DNA of 64,000 bases from Aeromonas diversa CDC 2478-85 (GCF_000819805.1 NZ_CDCE01000033.1:1-64000); one strand, 5' to 3'. Shown: positions 7,658-18,159, counted from the stretch's first letter. Numbers and translations are program-made. Notes: generated from the letters alone by a model not told the origin.

Positions 7658-10036
7658 ATGACCATTTCCATTCAGGTGCCTGTCAAAGGCATGAGCTGCG
7701 CCGCGTGCGGTGATCGCATCGGGCGTGGCCTGAGCGAGCTGGAAGGGGTAACGGCCTCGGTCAACTTTGCCCTGGAGCTGTGCGCCATCTCGGCGTCGAC
7801 CCCGGAGGCCGAGCGCGCCGCCCTGGCTCGTATCGGTGAGCTGGGCTACCAGACCGTCGAAGAGACCCATCAGTTCGCCATCGAGGGGATGAGCTGCGCC
7901 GCGTGCGCCGCGCGCCTCGAGCGGGTGCTGGCCGCCCAACCCGGCGTGGTGGGGGCCGAGGTGAACTTCTCCCTGTCCCAGGCCCGGGTGCGTGGGGTGC
8001 AGGGGGCGGTGACGCCGGCCTCCTTGCGCGATGCGGTGCAGGGGGCCGGCTTTGGCGCCCACTTCGCCAGTGGCGAAGACAAGGCGCGCCAACTCGCCGA
8101 GCAGGCCGAGCGGGAACGCCTTGAGGAGCGCGGTGAGCGCCGTCGCCTCATGGTGGCGGCCCTGCTCACCCTGCCCCTGGTGGTCGGCATGGCGTCCATG
8201 GCCGGCTGGCTCCCCTGGCACCTGCCGCCCCTGATCGAGTTTCTGCTCGCCACCCCGGTCCAGTTCTGGGTCGGCGCCCGTTTCTATCGCGGTGCCTGGC
8301 GCGCCTTGCGTGCCGGCGCGGCCAACATGGATGTGCTGGTCGCCACCGGCACCAGCGCCGCCTATGGCTACAGCGTCTGGATCTGGCTCAAGCTGGGGTC
8401 GGCGGCCATGGGGCACCTCTATTTCGAGGCGAGTGCCGTGGTCATTACCCTGGTCTCCCTCGGCAAGTGGCTGGAGGGGCGCGCCAAGCGCAGCACCCGT
8501 ACCGCCATCGTCGAGCTGATGGCCCTGCGTCCGCAACAGGCCAGGGTGTGGCGCGGCGACCAGTGGCAGCAGTGCGCCATCGCCGAGGTGCTCAAGGGGG
8601 ATCGCATCCAGGTGCTGGTGGGGGAGCGCATCCCGGTTGACGGCGTGATCCTGGCCGGTGAGAGCGAGCTCGACGAGGCGGTGGTCACCGGCGAGAGCGT
8701 GCCCGTGCTGCGCCAGGTGGGGGACAAGGTGTTGGAGGGGACCATCAACGGCTCCGGCCTGCTCGAGATCGAGGCCCACGCCGTGGGGGAGGAGTCAAAC
8801 CTCGGCCGCATCATCGCCCTGGTTGAGCAGGCCCAGATGGGCAAAGCGCCGTTCCAGCAGTTGGTGGACCGCATCAGCGCCCTGTTCGTGCCGGTGGTGA
8901 TGATCATCGCCCTGCTCACCGGTCTGCTCTGGTGGCAGCTCGGCGGCGGTCTGGAGCAGGCCCTCATGGCCGCGGTCTCCGTGCTGGTGATCGCCTGTCC
9001 CTGCGCCCTGGGGCTGGCCACCCCGGCGGCCGTGGTAACCGGTACCGGCGTGGCGGCGCGCCACGGCATCCTGATCCGCGACATCGAGACCCTGCAGCGA
9101 GCCCATGGCATTCGCGCCGTCATCTTCGACAAGACCGGGACCCTGACCCTGGGGAGGCCGACCCTCGAGCAGTGGCAGGGCTGCGAGGCGGATATGCGTC
9201 TGGCCGCCGCCCTGCAACAGGGCAGCGAACACCCGCTCGCCCACGCCATGCTGAGCGCCGCGAGTGGCCCTCTGCCCCAGCCCGAATCGGTGCAGGTGCA
9301 CGTGGGCAGCGGCATCGAGGGGCGGGTCGAGGGGCATCATCTGTTCATCGGCAATCAGAGCCTGATGGCGACCGCCGGCCTGGACCCGGCACAGTGCGTG
9401 GTGCCAGAGGCCGGGGTGACCCGGGTCTGGGTTGCCCGCGATGGCGAGCTGGCGGGGTGGGCCGATCTGGCCGATCCCCTGCGCCCGGAGAGCGAGGCCG
9501 CGGTGCGCGCCTTGCAGGGGCGCCACATCGCCGCCTGGCTGGTCAGCGGTGACGCCCGTCCTGCGGTCGATCACGCGGCGGCGCGCCTCGGGCTGGACGG
9601 CGCCTTCGCCCAGGTGAAACCCGAAGGCAAGGTGGAGCGGGTGCGCGAGTTGCAAGCCAAGAGCGACGGGCTGGTGGCCATGATTGGTGACGGGGTTAAC
9701 GATGCGCCGGCCCTGGCCGCCGCCGACGTCGGCATCGCCATGGGATCGGGGGCCGAGGTGGCCATGGAGACGGCGTCGATTACCCTGATGCGCCCGGATC
9801 CGCGCCTGGTGGTCGATGCCATCGACATCTCGGCCTCGACCTGGCGCACCATACGCCAGAACCTGTTCTGGGCCTTTATTTTCAACACGGTCGGCATTCC
9901 GCTGGCCGCCTTCGGCCTGCTCAGCCCGGCGTTGGCCGGCGCCGCCATGGCACTGAGCAGCGTGACCGTCCTGACCAATTCCCTGTTATTGAAACGGTGG
10001 CGCCCGCGCGCCGCCGCCTGGATAAGGAGAACCTAA
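7658..10036 (+). CDS. copA: Copper-exporting P1B-type ATPase
   Basis: 792 aa. Two N-terminal metal-binding domains carry GMSCAAC at residues about 11-17 and 76-82. Transmembrane helices follow, then the TGES actuator loop (about 343), the ion-path motif CPC (447-449, in IACPCALGLATP), the phosphorylation site DKTGTLT (D491), the SEHPLA motif (about 521) of P1B ATPases, and GDGVNDAPAL (about 677). The enzyme pumps Cu(I) from cytosol to periplasm at the cost of ATP. Its stop overlaps the cueR start (TAATG), so pump and regulator form one operon. Confidence 0.95.
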   Translation: MTISIQVPVKGMSCAACGDRIGRGLSELEGVTASVNFALELCAISASTPEAERAALARIGELGYQTVEETHQFAIEGMSCAACAARLERVLAAQPGVVGAEVNFSLSQARVRGVQGAVTPASLRDAVQGAGFGAHFASGEDKARQLAEQAERERLEERGERRRLMVAALLTLPLVVGMASMAGWLPWHLPPLIEFLLATPVQFWVGARFYRGAWRALRAGAANMDVLVATGTSAAYGYSVWIWLKLGSAAMGHLYFEASAVVITLVSLGKWLEGRAKRSTRTAIVELMALRPQQARVWRGDQWQQCAIAEVLKGDRIQVLVGERIPVDGVILAGESELDEAVVTGESVPVLRQVGDKVLEGTINGSGLLEIEAHAVGEESNLGRIIALVEQAQMGKAPFQQLVDRISALFVPVVMIIALLTGLLWWQLGGGLEQALMAAVSVLVIACPCALGLATPAAVVTGTGVAARHGILIRDIETLQRAHGIRAVIFDKTGTLTLGRPTLEQWQGCEADMRLAAALQQGSEHPLAHAMLSAASGPLPQPESVQVHVGSGIEGRVEGHHLFIGNQSLMATAGLDPAQCVVPEAGVTRVWVARDGELAGWADLADPLRPESEAAVRALQGRHIAAWLVSGDARPAVDHAAARLGLDGAFAQVKPEGKVERVRELQAKSDGLVAMIGDGVNDAPALAAADVGIAMGSGAEVAMETASITLMRPDPRLVVDAIDISASTWRTIRQNLFWAFIFNTVGIPLAAFGLLSPALAGAAMALSSVTVLTNSLLLKRWRPRAAAWIRRT

Positions 10037-10425
10037 TGAACATCAGCAAGGTGGCCAAGGCCAGCGGGCTCACCGCCAAGACCATCCGCTACTACGAGAG
10101 CATCGGGCTCATCACGCCGCCGGTACGCAGTGCCAACGGCTATCGCAGCTACGGTGAGGCTGCGGTGCGCGAGCTGCGCTTCGTCAAGCGGGCGCGCGAG
10201 ACCGGCTTTAATCTGGAGGAGTGTCAGGAGCTGCTGGCCCTCTATCGGGATGAGCACCGCACCAGCGCCCAGGTCAAGAAGCTGGCCCAGGAGAAGATCG
10301 CCGATCTGCGCGAGCGCATCAGCGGCCTGCAGGCCATGCTGGCCAGCCTGGAAAAGCTGACCTGCTGCTGCCACGGTGACGGGCGTCCCGAGTGCCCGAT
10401 CCTCGAGGAATTTGAGAAGGGATGA
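10036..10425 (+). CDS. cueR: Copper-responsive MerR-family activator CueR
   Basis: 129 aa from the ATG at 10036, which overlaps the copA stop by one base; GGAGA lies 9 bases upstream. The N-terminal MerR helix-turn-helix reads MNISKVAKASGLTAKTIRYYE, a dimerisation helix follows, and the C-terminus holds CCCHGDGRPECP. Cysteines 112 and 120 are at the positions of the Cu(I) ligands of E. coli CueR. It should activate copA when cytosolic Cu(I) rises. Being co-transcribed with its target implies positive feedback on its own level. Confidence 0.92.
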   Translation: MNISKVAKASGLTAKTIRYYESIGLITPPVRSANGYRSYGEAAVRELRFVKRARETGFNLEECQELLALYRDEHRTSAQVKKLAQEKIADLRERISGLQAMLASLEKLTCCCHGDGRPECPILEEFEKG

Positions 10426-10556
10426 GCCGGCTAAGAGGCTAATTTGGGAGGCGTTTGCGACAGGGTAATCTGAGTAAAAGGCTAATAATTGGCCGTTATT
10501 GTTGGCCCGATAGGCCGGTGCTAGACTGTCGCCCTTCTTGGGCTGGGAGTGGCAGA

Positions 10557-11711
10557 GTGACGGCGAGTATTACCAAGCAAGTCCGACAGGCAGTCGTGAC
10601 CCAGCTCTGCGAGCATATGGCGTTCAGCCTGCCCTGCCTGCTGCTGATGGCCGTCAGTTGGGCCCTGATGTTCTACGCCTATGTCGAGCCGCGCCAGACC
10701 CTGATCTGGCTGGGCAGTCACCTGTTGTTGCTGGGGCTGCGCTGGGCCCATCTGCTGTGGCGCCAGGGCATGCTGGATCGCGTCGAGCATCAGCGGCTCG
10801 AGCATGAGCTCTTCATCGGCGTCACCATCACCTCCATCCTGTGGGCCATGGGGGTGCTTGCCTACTTCGATCAGCTGCCCGATACCTATCGGGCCAGCGT
10901 GCTGATCCTGGTCAGCCTGATCCTCACCGGTGGCAGCATACTGCTCATCGGTAGCCGCCGCTGTTTTCTGGGGTTTCTGTTTCCCCTCGGGGTGATCCAG
11001 TTGCTGGACTTGGCGCTTGGCAGCGAGCAGGAGCGGATCCTCGGCTGCATGATCGCGGGTTACCTGTTCGTGTTTCTCCCCACCCTGGTGCGCCGACTGC
11101 GGCGGGATATGCTGACCTCCCTCTATCACCGCTTCGCCAACGCCGATCTGGCGGCCGAGTTGAAGGCGGTCTCGGAGCATCTGCATCTCGCCTCGCGTAG
11201 CGATGGCCTGACCGGCATTGCCAACCGGGCCTGCTTCGATCACTCCCTCGAGCAGGCCTGGCGCCGTTGTCACCGCGCCAAGGCCCCCCTGTCGTTGATC
11301 CTGCTCGACGTGGATTACTTCAAACAATTCAACGACCTCTATGGCCATCAGAAGGGCGACGCCTGCCTGCAACAGGTGGCCGGCGTGTTGTCCGGGGCCC
11401 AGCGCAGGGAAGACGATCTGGCCGCCCGTTACGGGGGCGAGGAGTTTGCCCTGCTGCTGCCGGCGACCGGCCATCGCGGTGCGCGACAGGTGGCGGAGCA
11501 GGTGCGCCGGGCCATGCGCGAGCTGGCGATCCCCCATGCGCGCTCGCGGGTCTCCGGGGTGGTGACCTGTAGTCTGGGGGTGGTGACCCTGGTGCCGGAT
11601 CCCTCGCTCTCCATGAGCGATCTCATCCAAAAAGCGGATGCAGCCCTCTATCAGGCCAAGCATAATGGGCGCGACCGAGTGGAGGTGGCCCCGTTGGGGC
11701 GCGCCGCCTGA
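10557..11711 (+). CDS. Membrane-bound diguanylate cyclase (GGDEF)
   Basis: 384 aa from a GTG at 10557 (GGGAGT upstream); the frame is open to 10455. The first 190 residues contain about five or six hydrophobic helices, such as LPCLLLMAVSWALMFYAYV and ASVLILVSLILTGGSILLIG, forming an integral membrane sensor of unknown ligand. The C-terminal GGDEF domain starts at RSDGLTGIANRACFD. The active-site loop is RYGGEEF, which is competent, and the inhibitory I-site RxxD (REDD) lies five residues before it. It should make cyclic di-GMP from two GTP with product feedback. No EAL domain is fused. Confidence 0.88.
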   Translation: MTASITKQVRQAVVTQLCEHMAFSLPCLLLMAVSWALMFYAYVEPRQTLIWLGSHLLLLGLRWAHLLWRQGMLDRVEHQRLEHELFIGVTITSILWAMGVLAYFDQLPDTYRASVLILVSLILTGGSILLIGSRRCFLGFLFPLGVIQLLDLALGSEQERILGCMIAGYLFVFLPTLVRRLRRDMLTSLYHRFANADLAAELKAVSEHLHLASRSDGLTGIANRACFDHSLEQAWRRCHRAKAPLSLILLDVDYFKQFNDLYGHQKGDACLQQVAGVLSGAQRREDDLAARYGGEEFALLLPATGHRGARQVAEQVRRAMRELAIPHARSRVSGVVTCSLGVVTLVPDPSLSMSDLIQKADAALYQAKHNGRDRVEVAPLGRAA

Positions 11712-11735
11712 TATCCGACCGAACGAGGAGGCGAC

Positions 11736-11999
11736 ATGCAATGTCATCGTATTGAGGAGCTGCTCGAACTGCTGCAGCCCGCCTGGATCCGCGAGCAGGA
11801 TCTGAATCTGATCCAGTTTATCGAGAAGCTGGCAAGAGAGGCCGGTTACCAAGGGGCGCTGGGCGAGCTGACCGACGACGTGCTCATTTATCATCTCAAG
11901 ATGCGTGACGCCGACAAGAGTGCCCTGATCCCGGGTTTGGCCAAGGATCATGTGCCCGATTTCAAGGAAGCCTTGCTCAAGGCGCGCGGCATCAAATAA
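11736..11999 (+). CDS. yihD: YihD family (DUF1040) protein
   Basis: 87 aa, close to E. coli YihD (89 aa) in length and sequence: [37 protein letters not shown] and LLKARGIK. A soluble helical protein of unknown function. In enterobacteria yihD lies directly before srkA and dsbA; here ccoG is inserted between them. AACGAGGAGG gives a good ribosome binding site 5 bases before the ATG. Confidence 0.88.
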   Translation: MQCHRIEELLELLQPAWIREQDLNLIQFIEKLAREAGYQGALGELTDDVLIYHLKMRDADKSALIPGLAKDHVPDFKEALLKARGIK

Positions 12000-12116
12000 G
12001 TCCCCACTCTTTGTGGTGTGTTGTCAATGGCAACGCGCCACTTCTTCGCTACAAAATTGCGATCATCGTTCCATTCTTGTCACATCTGACGCCATCTCGC
12101 AGCAAGCTGTTTAAGA

Positions 12117-12122
12117 TATAAT
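12117..12122 (+). promoter_or_regulatory. Probable -10 element of ccoG
   Basis: A perfect TATAAT within TTAAGATATAATCC, 37 bp before the ccoG ATG. The -35 region is poor. I looked for an FNR/Anr dyad (TTGAT-N4-ATCAA), which often controls this gene, and saw only half-like matches (TTGCGATCATCG at about 12056). Confidence 0.5.
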
Positions 12123-12158
12123 CCGCCTATAACAATCACAACGGAGCAACGTGCTGCA

Positions 12159-13592
12159 ATGGGTGACCACGAAAAGATCGAGGTCAAGGACGTGACCGGG
12201 GTATTCAATCCCAACACGTACAAGGCCAGTGACGACAGATTTAACCCGGGTAACCGGATCTATGTGCGGGCGCAACTGGGTTATTGGCAGCGGCTGCGCA
12301 AGGGGATGGGATGGTTCTTCATGCTGTTCTTCCTGGCGCTCCCCTGGCTGCGCTACGATGGCAGGCAGGCGATCCTGTTCGATATCGGCAACCAGCAGTT
12401 CCATATCTTTGCCGCCACCATCTGGCCTCAGGATCTCACCCTGCTCGCCTGGATCTTCATGATCGCCGCCTTCGGGCTCTTCTTCCTCACTACCTTCCTC
12501 GGCCGTGTCTGGTGCGGTTATCTCTGCCCCCAGACGGTCTGGACTTTCCTCTTCATCTGGTTTGAAGAGAAGCTGGAGGGGCCGGCCAACAAGCGACGCA
12601 AGCTCGATGCCGCCCCCTGGAGCCGGGAAAAGATAGTGCGCAAGGGGAGCAAGCATCTGGCCTGGATGGTTGTCTCACTCATCACCGGCCTCACCTTCGT
12701 TGGCTACTTCCACGACATGACCGAGTTGGTGCCGGGGCTTGCGACCCTCTCCATCGACTTCTGGCCCCTGTTCTGGGTCTTCTTCTTCGCCGCCTGCACC
12801 TATGGCAACGCCGGCTTCATGCGCGCCATCATGTGCGTGCACATGTGCCCCTATGCCCGCTTCCAGTCGGCCATGTTCGACAAGGACACCTTCATCGTCG
12901 GCTATGATGCCAAGCGCGGTGAGCAGCGCGGCGCCCGCTCCCGCAAGGCCGATCCCAAGGCGATGGGGCTCGGCGACTGCATCGACTGCGATCTCTGCGT
13001 GCAGGTCTGCCCGACCGGTATCGACATCCGCGACGGCCTGCAATACGAGTGCATCAACTGCGGCGCCTGCGTCGACGCCTGTGACCAGACCATGGATCGC
13101 ATGGGCTATGCCAAGGGGCTCATCAGCTATACCACCGAGCACAAGCTGGCGGGTAACAATACCCATGTGGCCAGGCCCAAGCTCATCGGCTATGGCCTGG
13201 TGATGGCGGTGATGCTCTCGGTGTTTGCCTATAACGCCATGTCCATCATGCCCATGGGGCTGGATGTTATCCGCGACCGTAACCAGTTGTTCCGCGAGAA
13301 CAGCGACGGCCTGGTGGAGAACACCTATAACCTGAAGATCCTCAACAAGACCATGCAGCCCCAGAGTTATCGGCTGACGGTCGAAGGGCTACCCGACTAT
13401 CAGTGGTACGGTCCGCGCGAGGTGACGCTCAAGAGCGGCGAGATCCTCAACCAGCCGGTCAGCCTGGGGGTCAACCCGGACAACCTGCGCCAGGGCTCAC
13501 TGGATATCCGCTTCGTGCTGATCCGCAAGGGGGCGGGGTCGGATCCCAAGGGGGTCATCAAGCAGGAGAGTAAGTTTATCAGCCGGCTCTGA
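12159..13592 (+). CDS. ccoG: Cytochrome c oxidase accessory protein CcoG (FixG/RdxA)
   Basis: 477 aa. Several membrane helices flank two 4Fe-4S cluster motifs. The membrane part contains VWCGYLCPQTVW; the ferredoxin part reads CIDCDLCVQVCPTG and CINCGACVDACD. An Ig-like C-terminal domain (from about residue 380, LTVEGLPDYQWYGPREVTL) lies in the periplasm. The family supplies Cu(I) for assembly of the cbb3-type oxidase by reducing Cu(II). The ccoNOPQ and ccoI genes normally near it are absent from this window, so it is a detached copy. Confidence 0.93.
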   Translation: MGDHEKIEVKDVTGVFNPNTYKASDDRFNPGNRIYVRAQLGYWQRLRKGMGWFFMLFFLALPWLRYDGRQAILFDIGNQQFHIFAATIWPQDLTLLAWIFMIAAFGLFFLTTFLGRVWCGYLCPQTVWTFLFIWFEEKLEGPANKRRKLDAAPWSREKIVRKGSKHLAWMVVSLITGLTFVGYFHDMTELVPGLATLSIDFWPLFWVFFFAACTYGNAGFMRAIMCVHMCPYARFQSAMFDKDTFIVGYDAKRGEQRGARSRKADPKAMGLGDCIDCDLCVQVCPTGIDIRDGLQYECINCGACVDACDQTMDRMGYAKGLISYTTEHKLAGNNTHVARPKLIGYGLVMAVMLSVFAYNAMSIMPMGLDVIRDRNQLFRENSDGLVENTYNLKILNKTMQPQSYRLTVEGLPDYQWYGPREVTLKSGEILNQPVSLGVNPDNLRQGSLDIRFVLIRKGAGSDPKGVIKQESKFISRL

Positions 13593-13609
13593 CCGGTTGT
13601 GGATAGAAT

Positions 13610-13635
13610 GGGGGCCAAGTGCCCCCCTTTTGTTT
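13610..13635 (+). terminator. Terminator of ccoG
   Basis: GGGGGC, five-base loop, GCCCCC and TTTTGTTTT. It ends just before the ribosome binding site of srkA, so read-through would be needed for co-transcription. Confidence 0.75.
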
Positions 13636-13645
13636 TGGAGATGTC

Positions 13646-14623
13646 ATGGGCTTTCACTTTCACGATCTCACCCCGGATCTGATCCTCGATGCCCTCGCCA
13701 ACACCGGCCTGGCGGTGGATTCGGGGCTGACCGAGCTCAACAGCTACGAGAACCGGGTCTACCAGTTCCACGACGAGGATCGCCGCCGTTATGTGGTGAA
13801 GTTCTACCGCCCCGCCCGCTGGAGCCGCGAGCAGATCCTGGAGGAGCACGGCTTCTCGGCCCTGCTGGCGGCCGAGGAGATCCCGGTGGCGGCCCCGCTC
13901 GCCTTCGGCGGCGAGACCCTGCTCGAGCAGGGGGGCTTTCACTATGCGGTCTGGCCGAGTCTGGGGGGGCGCTCCTTCGAGGTGGATAACCTGGACCAAC
14001 TGGAGTGGGTCGGCCGCTGGCTGGGGCGGATCCATCGCCTGTCCCGCACCTTCCCGTTCCACCACCGCCCGCATCTCGATGTGGCCTCCATGCTCGAGGA
14101 GCCGCGCCACCTGCTGGCGTCGGGGGAGTGGGTGCCACGGGGGATTGCCAAGTCCTTCTTCGGCCTGCTCGACGAGCTGATCGCCCATGTGCGTGAGGCG
14201 ATGACCCTCGAGGTGGAGCAGATCTCCCTGCACGGGGATTGCCACCCCGGCAACATCCTCTGGCGCGATGGCCCCCTGCTGGTGGATCTGGACGACTGCC
14301 GCACCGGTCCGGCCATCCAGGATCTCTGGATGCTGCTCTCGGGAGACCGTCAGGAGCGGCTGCTGCAACTCGACACCCTGCTGTGCGGCTACGAGGAGTT
14401 CATGGAGCTGGACCGGCGGGAGCTGTCGCTCATCGAACCCCTGCGAGCCATGCGGATGGTGCACTACATGGCCTGGTTGGCGCGCCGCTGGGAAGACCCG
14501 GCCTTCCCGCGCCATTTTCCCTGGTTCAACACCCCGGCCTATTGGGAGCAGCAGCACAAGATGCTGCACGATCAGTTACAGCTCCTGCGCGAGCCGCCCC
14601 TCTCATTGACTCAGGGCTGGTGA
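13646..14623 (+). CDS. srkA: Stress response Ser/Thr kinase SrkA (YihE/RdoA)
   Basis: 325 aa from the ATG at 13646 (TTGGAG upstream), against 328 in E. coli. The APH/choline-kinase-like fold is shown by VVKFYRP with the ATP-binding lysine, the Brenner-type catalytic loop ISLHGDCHPGNILW, and the metal-binding VDLDDC. In E. coli the kinase protects against stress-linked death and is induced by the Cpx pathway with dsbA. The gene immediately precedes dsbA here too, 69 bp apart, so co-transcription is likely. Confidence 0.92.
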   Translation: MGFHFHDLTPDLILDALANTGLAVDSGLTELNSYENRVYQFHDEDRRRYVVKFYRPARWSREQILEEHGFSALLAAEEIPVAAPLAFGGETLLEQGGFHYAVWPSLGGRSFEVDNLDQLEWVGRWLGRIHRLSRTFPFHHRPHLDVASMLEEPRHLLASGEWVPRGIAKSFFGLLDELIAHVREAMTLEVEQISLHGDCHPGNILWRDGPLLVDLDDCRTGPAIQDLWMLLSGDRQERLLQLDTLLCGYEEFMELDRRELSLIEPLRAMRMVHYMAWLARRWEDPAFPRHFPWFNTPAYWEQQHKMLHDQLQLLREPPLSLTQGW

Positions 14624-14692
14624 CACAATAGGCTTGGTTCTGCTTCGGTTCGCCGGGCGTGCCTCACACCTATCCTATTAACAGGAAAGATC

Positions 14693-15301
14693 ATGAAAAA
14701 AATACTGTTTTTCATTGCCGCTATGCTGATGATGCCGACGGTGCACGCCGCCCCGGAATTCAAGGAAGGCGTCAACTACGACGTGATCAAACAGACCGGC
14801 AGCGCGCAGCCGGAAGTGCTGGAATTCTTCTCTTACTACTGCCCGCACTGCTACAAGTTCGAGCCCATCGCCAACGAGCTCAAGAAGAGCCTGCCCGAGG
14901 GCGTTGCCTTCAAGAAGAACCCGGTCGCCTTCCTCGGTCGTGAGATGGGCCCCGAGACCCAGCGCGCCTATGCCGTCTCCAGCCTGCTCGAGGTCGAAGG
15001 CAAGTTGACCCCGGCCATCTTCAACAAGATCCACAATGAGAAGAAGTACCCCCAGAGCCGCGACGATCTGAAGCAGATCTTCGTCGACAACGGCGTCAAG
15101 GGTGAGGAATTCGACGGTGCTGTCGACAGCTTCGCCGTCTCCGGCATGGTCTCCCAGTACGATCGCAACACCGAGGAGTATCAGATCCGCGGTGTGCCGG
15201 CCTTCCTGGTGAACGGCAAGTACCTGGTCAAGATCGAGTCTATTACCTCTCAGGATCAGTTCAACCGTTTGGTAAGCTACCTGGTTGGCCTGAAGGGCTG
15301 A
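14693..15301 (+). CDS. dsbA: Thiol:disulfide interchange protein DsbA
   Basis: 202 aa. The signal peptide MKKILFFIAAMLMMPTVHAA directs export to the periplasm. The thioredoxin-fold active site CPHC is at residues 50-53 in EFFSYYCPHCYKF, and the cis-proline loop appears as VRG/RGVPAFLVNGKY. It introduces disulfides into exported proteins and is itself reoxidised by DsbB. Type II secretion substrates of Aeromonas need such folding in the periplasm, which links it functionally to the gsp operon downstream. A strong terminator follows. Confidence 0.95.
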   Translation: MKKILFFIAAMLMMPTVHAAPEFKEGVNYDVIKQTGSAQPEVLEFFSYYCPHCYKFEPIANELKKSLPEGVAFKKNPVAFLGREMGPETQRAYAVSSLLEVEGKLTPAIFNKIHNEKKYPQSRDDLKQIFVDNGVKGEEFDGAVDSFAVSGMVSQYDRNTEEYQIRGVPAFLVNGKYLVKIESITSQDQFNRLVSYLVGLKG

Positions 15302-15311
15302 TTCCGGATAG

Positions 15312-15342
15312 CAAAAAGCCCGGCCAATTGGCCGGGCTTTTT
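15312..15342. terminator. Bidirectional terminator between dsbA and tex
   Basis: AAAAAGCCCGGCC, AATT, GGCCGGGCTTTTT: a perfect stem with A- and T-runs on both sides, ending both convergent genes. Confidence 0.92.
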
Positions 15343-15351
15343 CATGCCCGC

Positions 15352-17667
15352 TTACTTCTTGCGGGCGTTGGCGAAGGCCGCCGCGAAGGCGTTGCCGAGC
15401 GCCCCGTTCTGGGGCTTCTCCTCCCGTCGTCCCTGTGGCTTGGCACCCTGGCCGGAGCGGGCCTCGCCACCGCGGCGATCCTCCCCGCGCGGCTTGCGCT
15501 CGCCGGCCTTCTCGTCGAGGCGCATGGTGAGCGAGATGCGGCCGCGCTGCACGTCCACCTCCAGCACTTTCACCTTCACGATGTCGCCGGCCTTGACCAC
15601 CTCGCGGGGATCCTTGATGAAGCGGTCGGTCAGTGACGAGATGTGCACCAGGCCGTCCTGGTGGACGCCGATGTCGACGAAGGCACCGAAGTTGGTGACG
15701 TTGGTGACCACCCCCTCGAGCACCATCTCGGGCTCGAGATCCGACACCTTCTCCACCCCTTCGCGGAAGGTGGCGGTCTTGAACTCGGGGCGCGGGTCGC
15801 GGCCCGGCTTGTCGAGTTCGCCTATGATGTCGGTCACGGTCGGCACGCCGAAGCGCTCGTCGGTGTATTCGGCGGGTTTGAGCCCCTTGAGCAGGCTGCT
15901 GTTGCCGAGCAGGCTCTCCACCGACTGCTGCAACTTCGCCAGGATCCGCTCCACCACGGGGTAGGACTCAGGGTGCACCGCAGAGGCATCCAGCGGGTTG
16001 GCCCCGCCGCGGATACGCAGGAAGCCGGCGCACTGTTCGAACGCCTTGGGCCCGAGGCGGCTCACCTTGAGCAGCTGCTGGCGGCTGGCGAAGGCGCCGT
16101 TGTCGTCCCGGTACTGGACGATATTCTGGGCCAGCGTCTGGGTCAGGCCCGAGACCCGCGCCAGCAGGGGGGCGGAGGCGGTGTTGACGTCCACCCCGAC
16201 CGCGTTCACGCAGTCTTCCACCACCGCCTCGAGCTTGCGGACCAGCTGGGTCTGGCTCACGTCGTGCTGGTACTGGCCGACACCTATGCTCTTGGGATCG
16301 ATCTTCACCAGCTCGGCGAGGGGGTCTTGCAGGCGGCGGGCGATGGAGACGGCGCCGCGCAATGAGACGTCGAGCCCGGGGAACTCATTGGCCGCCAGCT
16401 CGGAGGCGGAATAGACAGAGGCGCCGGCCTCGCTCACCACTATCTTCTGGGCGCGCGCCTCCGGATAGCGGGTGAAGAGCTCGGCGGCCAGCTTGTCGGT
16501 CTCACGCGAGGCGGTGCCGTTGCCGATGCTGATGAGCTCGACCCCGTGTTTCACGCAGAGATCGCGCAGGGTCTTGAGGCTCTGCTCCACCTGGCGCTTG
16601 GGCTCGAACGGGTAGATGGTGGCGGTGTCGACCAGCTTGCCGGTGGCGTCGACCACGGCCACCTTGACCCCGGTGCGGATCCCCGGATCCAGCCCCATGG
16701 TGGTGCGCATGCCGGCCGGGGCGGCCATCAGCAAGTCCTTGAGGTTCATGGCGAACACCTTGATCGCCTCCTCCTCGGCACTCTCGCGCACCCGGCCGAT
16801 GAGCTCGGTCTCCATCTGCAAGGAGAGCTTGATGCGCCAGGTCCAGCTCACCACCCCCTGTAGCCACTTGTCAGCCGGTCGACCGCCGAAGGCCAGCCCC
16901 AGCTGGCGGGCGATGATCCCCTCGCAGGGGCTGGCCCCTTCCTCTTCGCCGGTGTGCAGGGTGAGCGACAGCACCCCCTCGTTGCGGCCGCGCAGCATGG
17001 CCAGCACCCGGTGTGACGGCGCCTTGGCCAGCGGCTCGTCGTGCTCGAAGTAGTCCTTGAACTTGGCCCCCTCCTGCTCCTTGCCGGCCACCAGACGGGC
17101 GCGCAGGTTGGCGTGTTGCCACAGGAAGTCGCGCAGCTTCTCGAGCAAGTCCGCCCGTTCGGCGAAGCGCTCCATCAGGATGTAGCGGGCGCCGTCGAGC
17201 ACCGCCTTGGTGTCGGTGAAGCCCGCCTCGGGGTTGAGGTAGGCGTTGGCCTCTGTCTCGGGATCCCGCATGGGATCGCCCAGCAGGGCGTCGGCCAGGG
17301 GCTCGATGCCGGCCTCGATGGCCATCTGTCCCTTGGTGCGGCGCTTGGGCTTATAGGGGAGGTAGAGATCCTCGAGGCGGGTCTTGCTGTCGGCCTCCCG
17401 GATATCGCGGGCCAGCTCTGGGGTCAGCTTGCCCTGCTCCTCGATGGAGCGAAGTATGGTCTGGCGGCGATCCTCCAGCTCGCGCAGGTAGCCGAGGCGG
17501 CTCTCGAGGTTGCGCAGCTGGGTGTCGTCGAGGCCACCGGTCACCTCTTTACGGTAACGGGCGATGAAGGGGACGGTGGCGCCCTCGTCGAGCAGGCGGA
17601 TGGCGGCTTCGACCTGCTCGGGGCGGGCGGCCAACTCGGTGGCGATCTGTTTCTCTATGGTGCTCAT
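15352..17667 (-). CDS. tex: Transcription accessory protein Tex
   Basis: 771 aa, the usual length of Tex/YhgF. In order: an N-terminal helical region ([31 protein letters not shown]), a YqgF-like RNase H-fold domain ([19 protein letters not shown]), helix-hairpin-helix segments ([19 protein letters not shown]), and an S1 RNA-binding domain ([33 protein letters not shown]) with an arginine/glycine-rich tail. The protein binds nucleic acid and the transcription machinery; its exact role is unsettled. It follows greB on the same strand with a 15-bp gap, an operon also seen in E. coli. Confidence 0.95.
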   Translation of the reverse strand: MSTIEKQIATELAARPEQVEAAIRLLDEGATVPFIARYRKEVTGGLDDTQLRNLESRLGYLRELEDRRQTILRSIEEQGKLTPELARDIREADSKTRLEDLYLPYKPKRRTKGQMAIEAGIEPLADALLGDPMRDPETEANAYLNPEAGFTDTKAVLDGARYILMERFAERADLLEKLRDFLWQHANLRARLVAGKEQEGAKFKDYFEHDEPLAKAPSHRVLAMLRGRNEGVLSLTLHTGEEEGASPCEGIIARQLGLAFGGRPADKWLQGVVSWTWRIKLSLQMETELIGRVRESAEEEAIKVFAMNLKDLLMAAPAGMRTTMGLDPGIRTGVKVAVVDATGKLVDTATIYPFEPKRQVEQSLKTLRDLCVKHGVELISIGNGTASRETDKLAAELFTRYPEARAQKIVVSEAGASVYSASELAANEFPGLDVSLRGAVSIARRLQDPLAELVKIDPKSIGVGQYQHDVSQTQLVRKLEAVVEDCVNAVGVDVNTASAPLLARVSGLTQTLAQNIVQYRDDNGAFASRQQLLKVSRLGPKAFEQCAGFLRIRGGANPLDASAVHPESYPVVERILAKLQQSVESLLGNSSLLKGLKPAEYTDERFGVPTVTDIIGELDKPGRDPRPEFKTATFREGVEKVSDLEPEMVLEGVVTNVTNFGAFVDIGVHQDGLVHISSLTDRFIKDPREVVKAGDIVKVKVLEVDVQRGRISLTMRLDEKAGERKPRGEDRRGGEARSGQGAKPQGRREEKPQNGALGNAFAAAFANARKK

Positions 17668-17682
17668 GGGGTTCTCGTCTTA

Positions 17683-18159
<477 letters not shown>

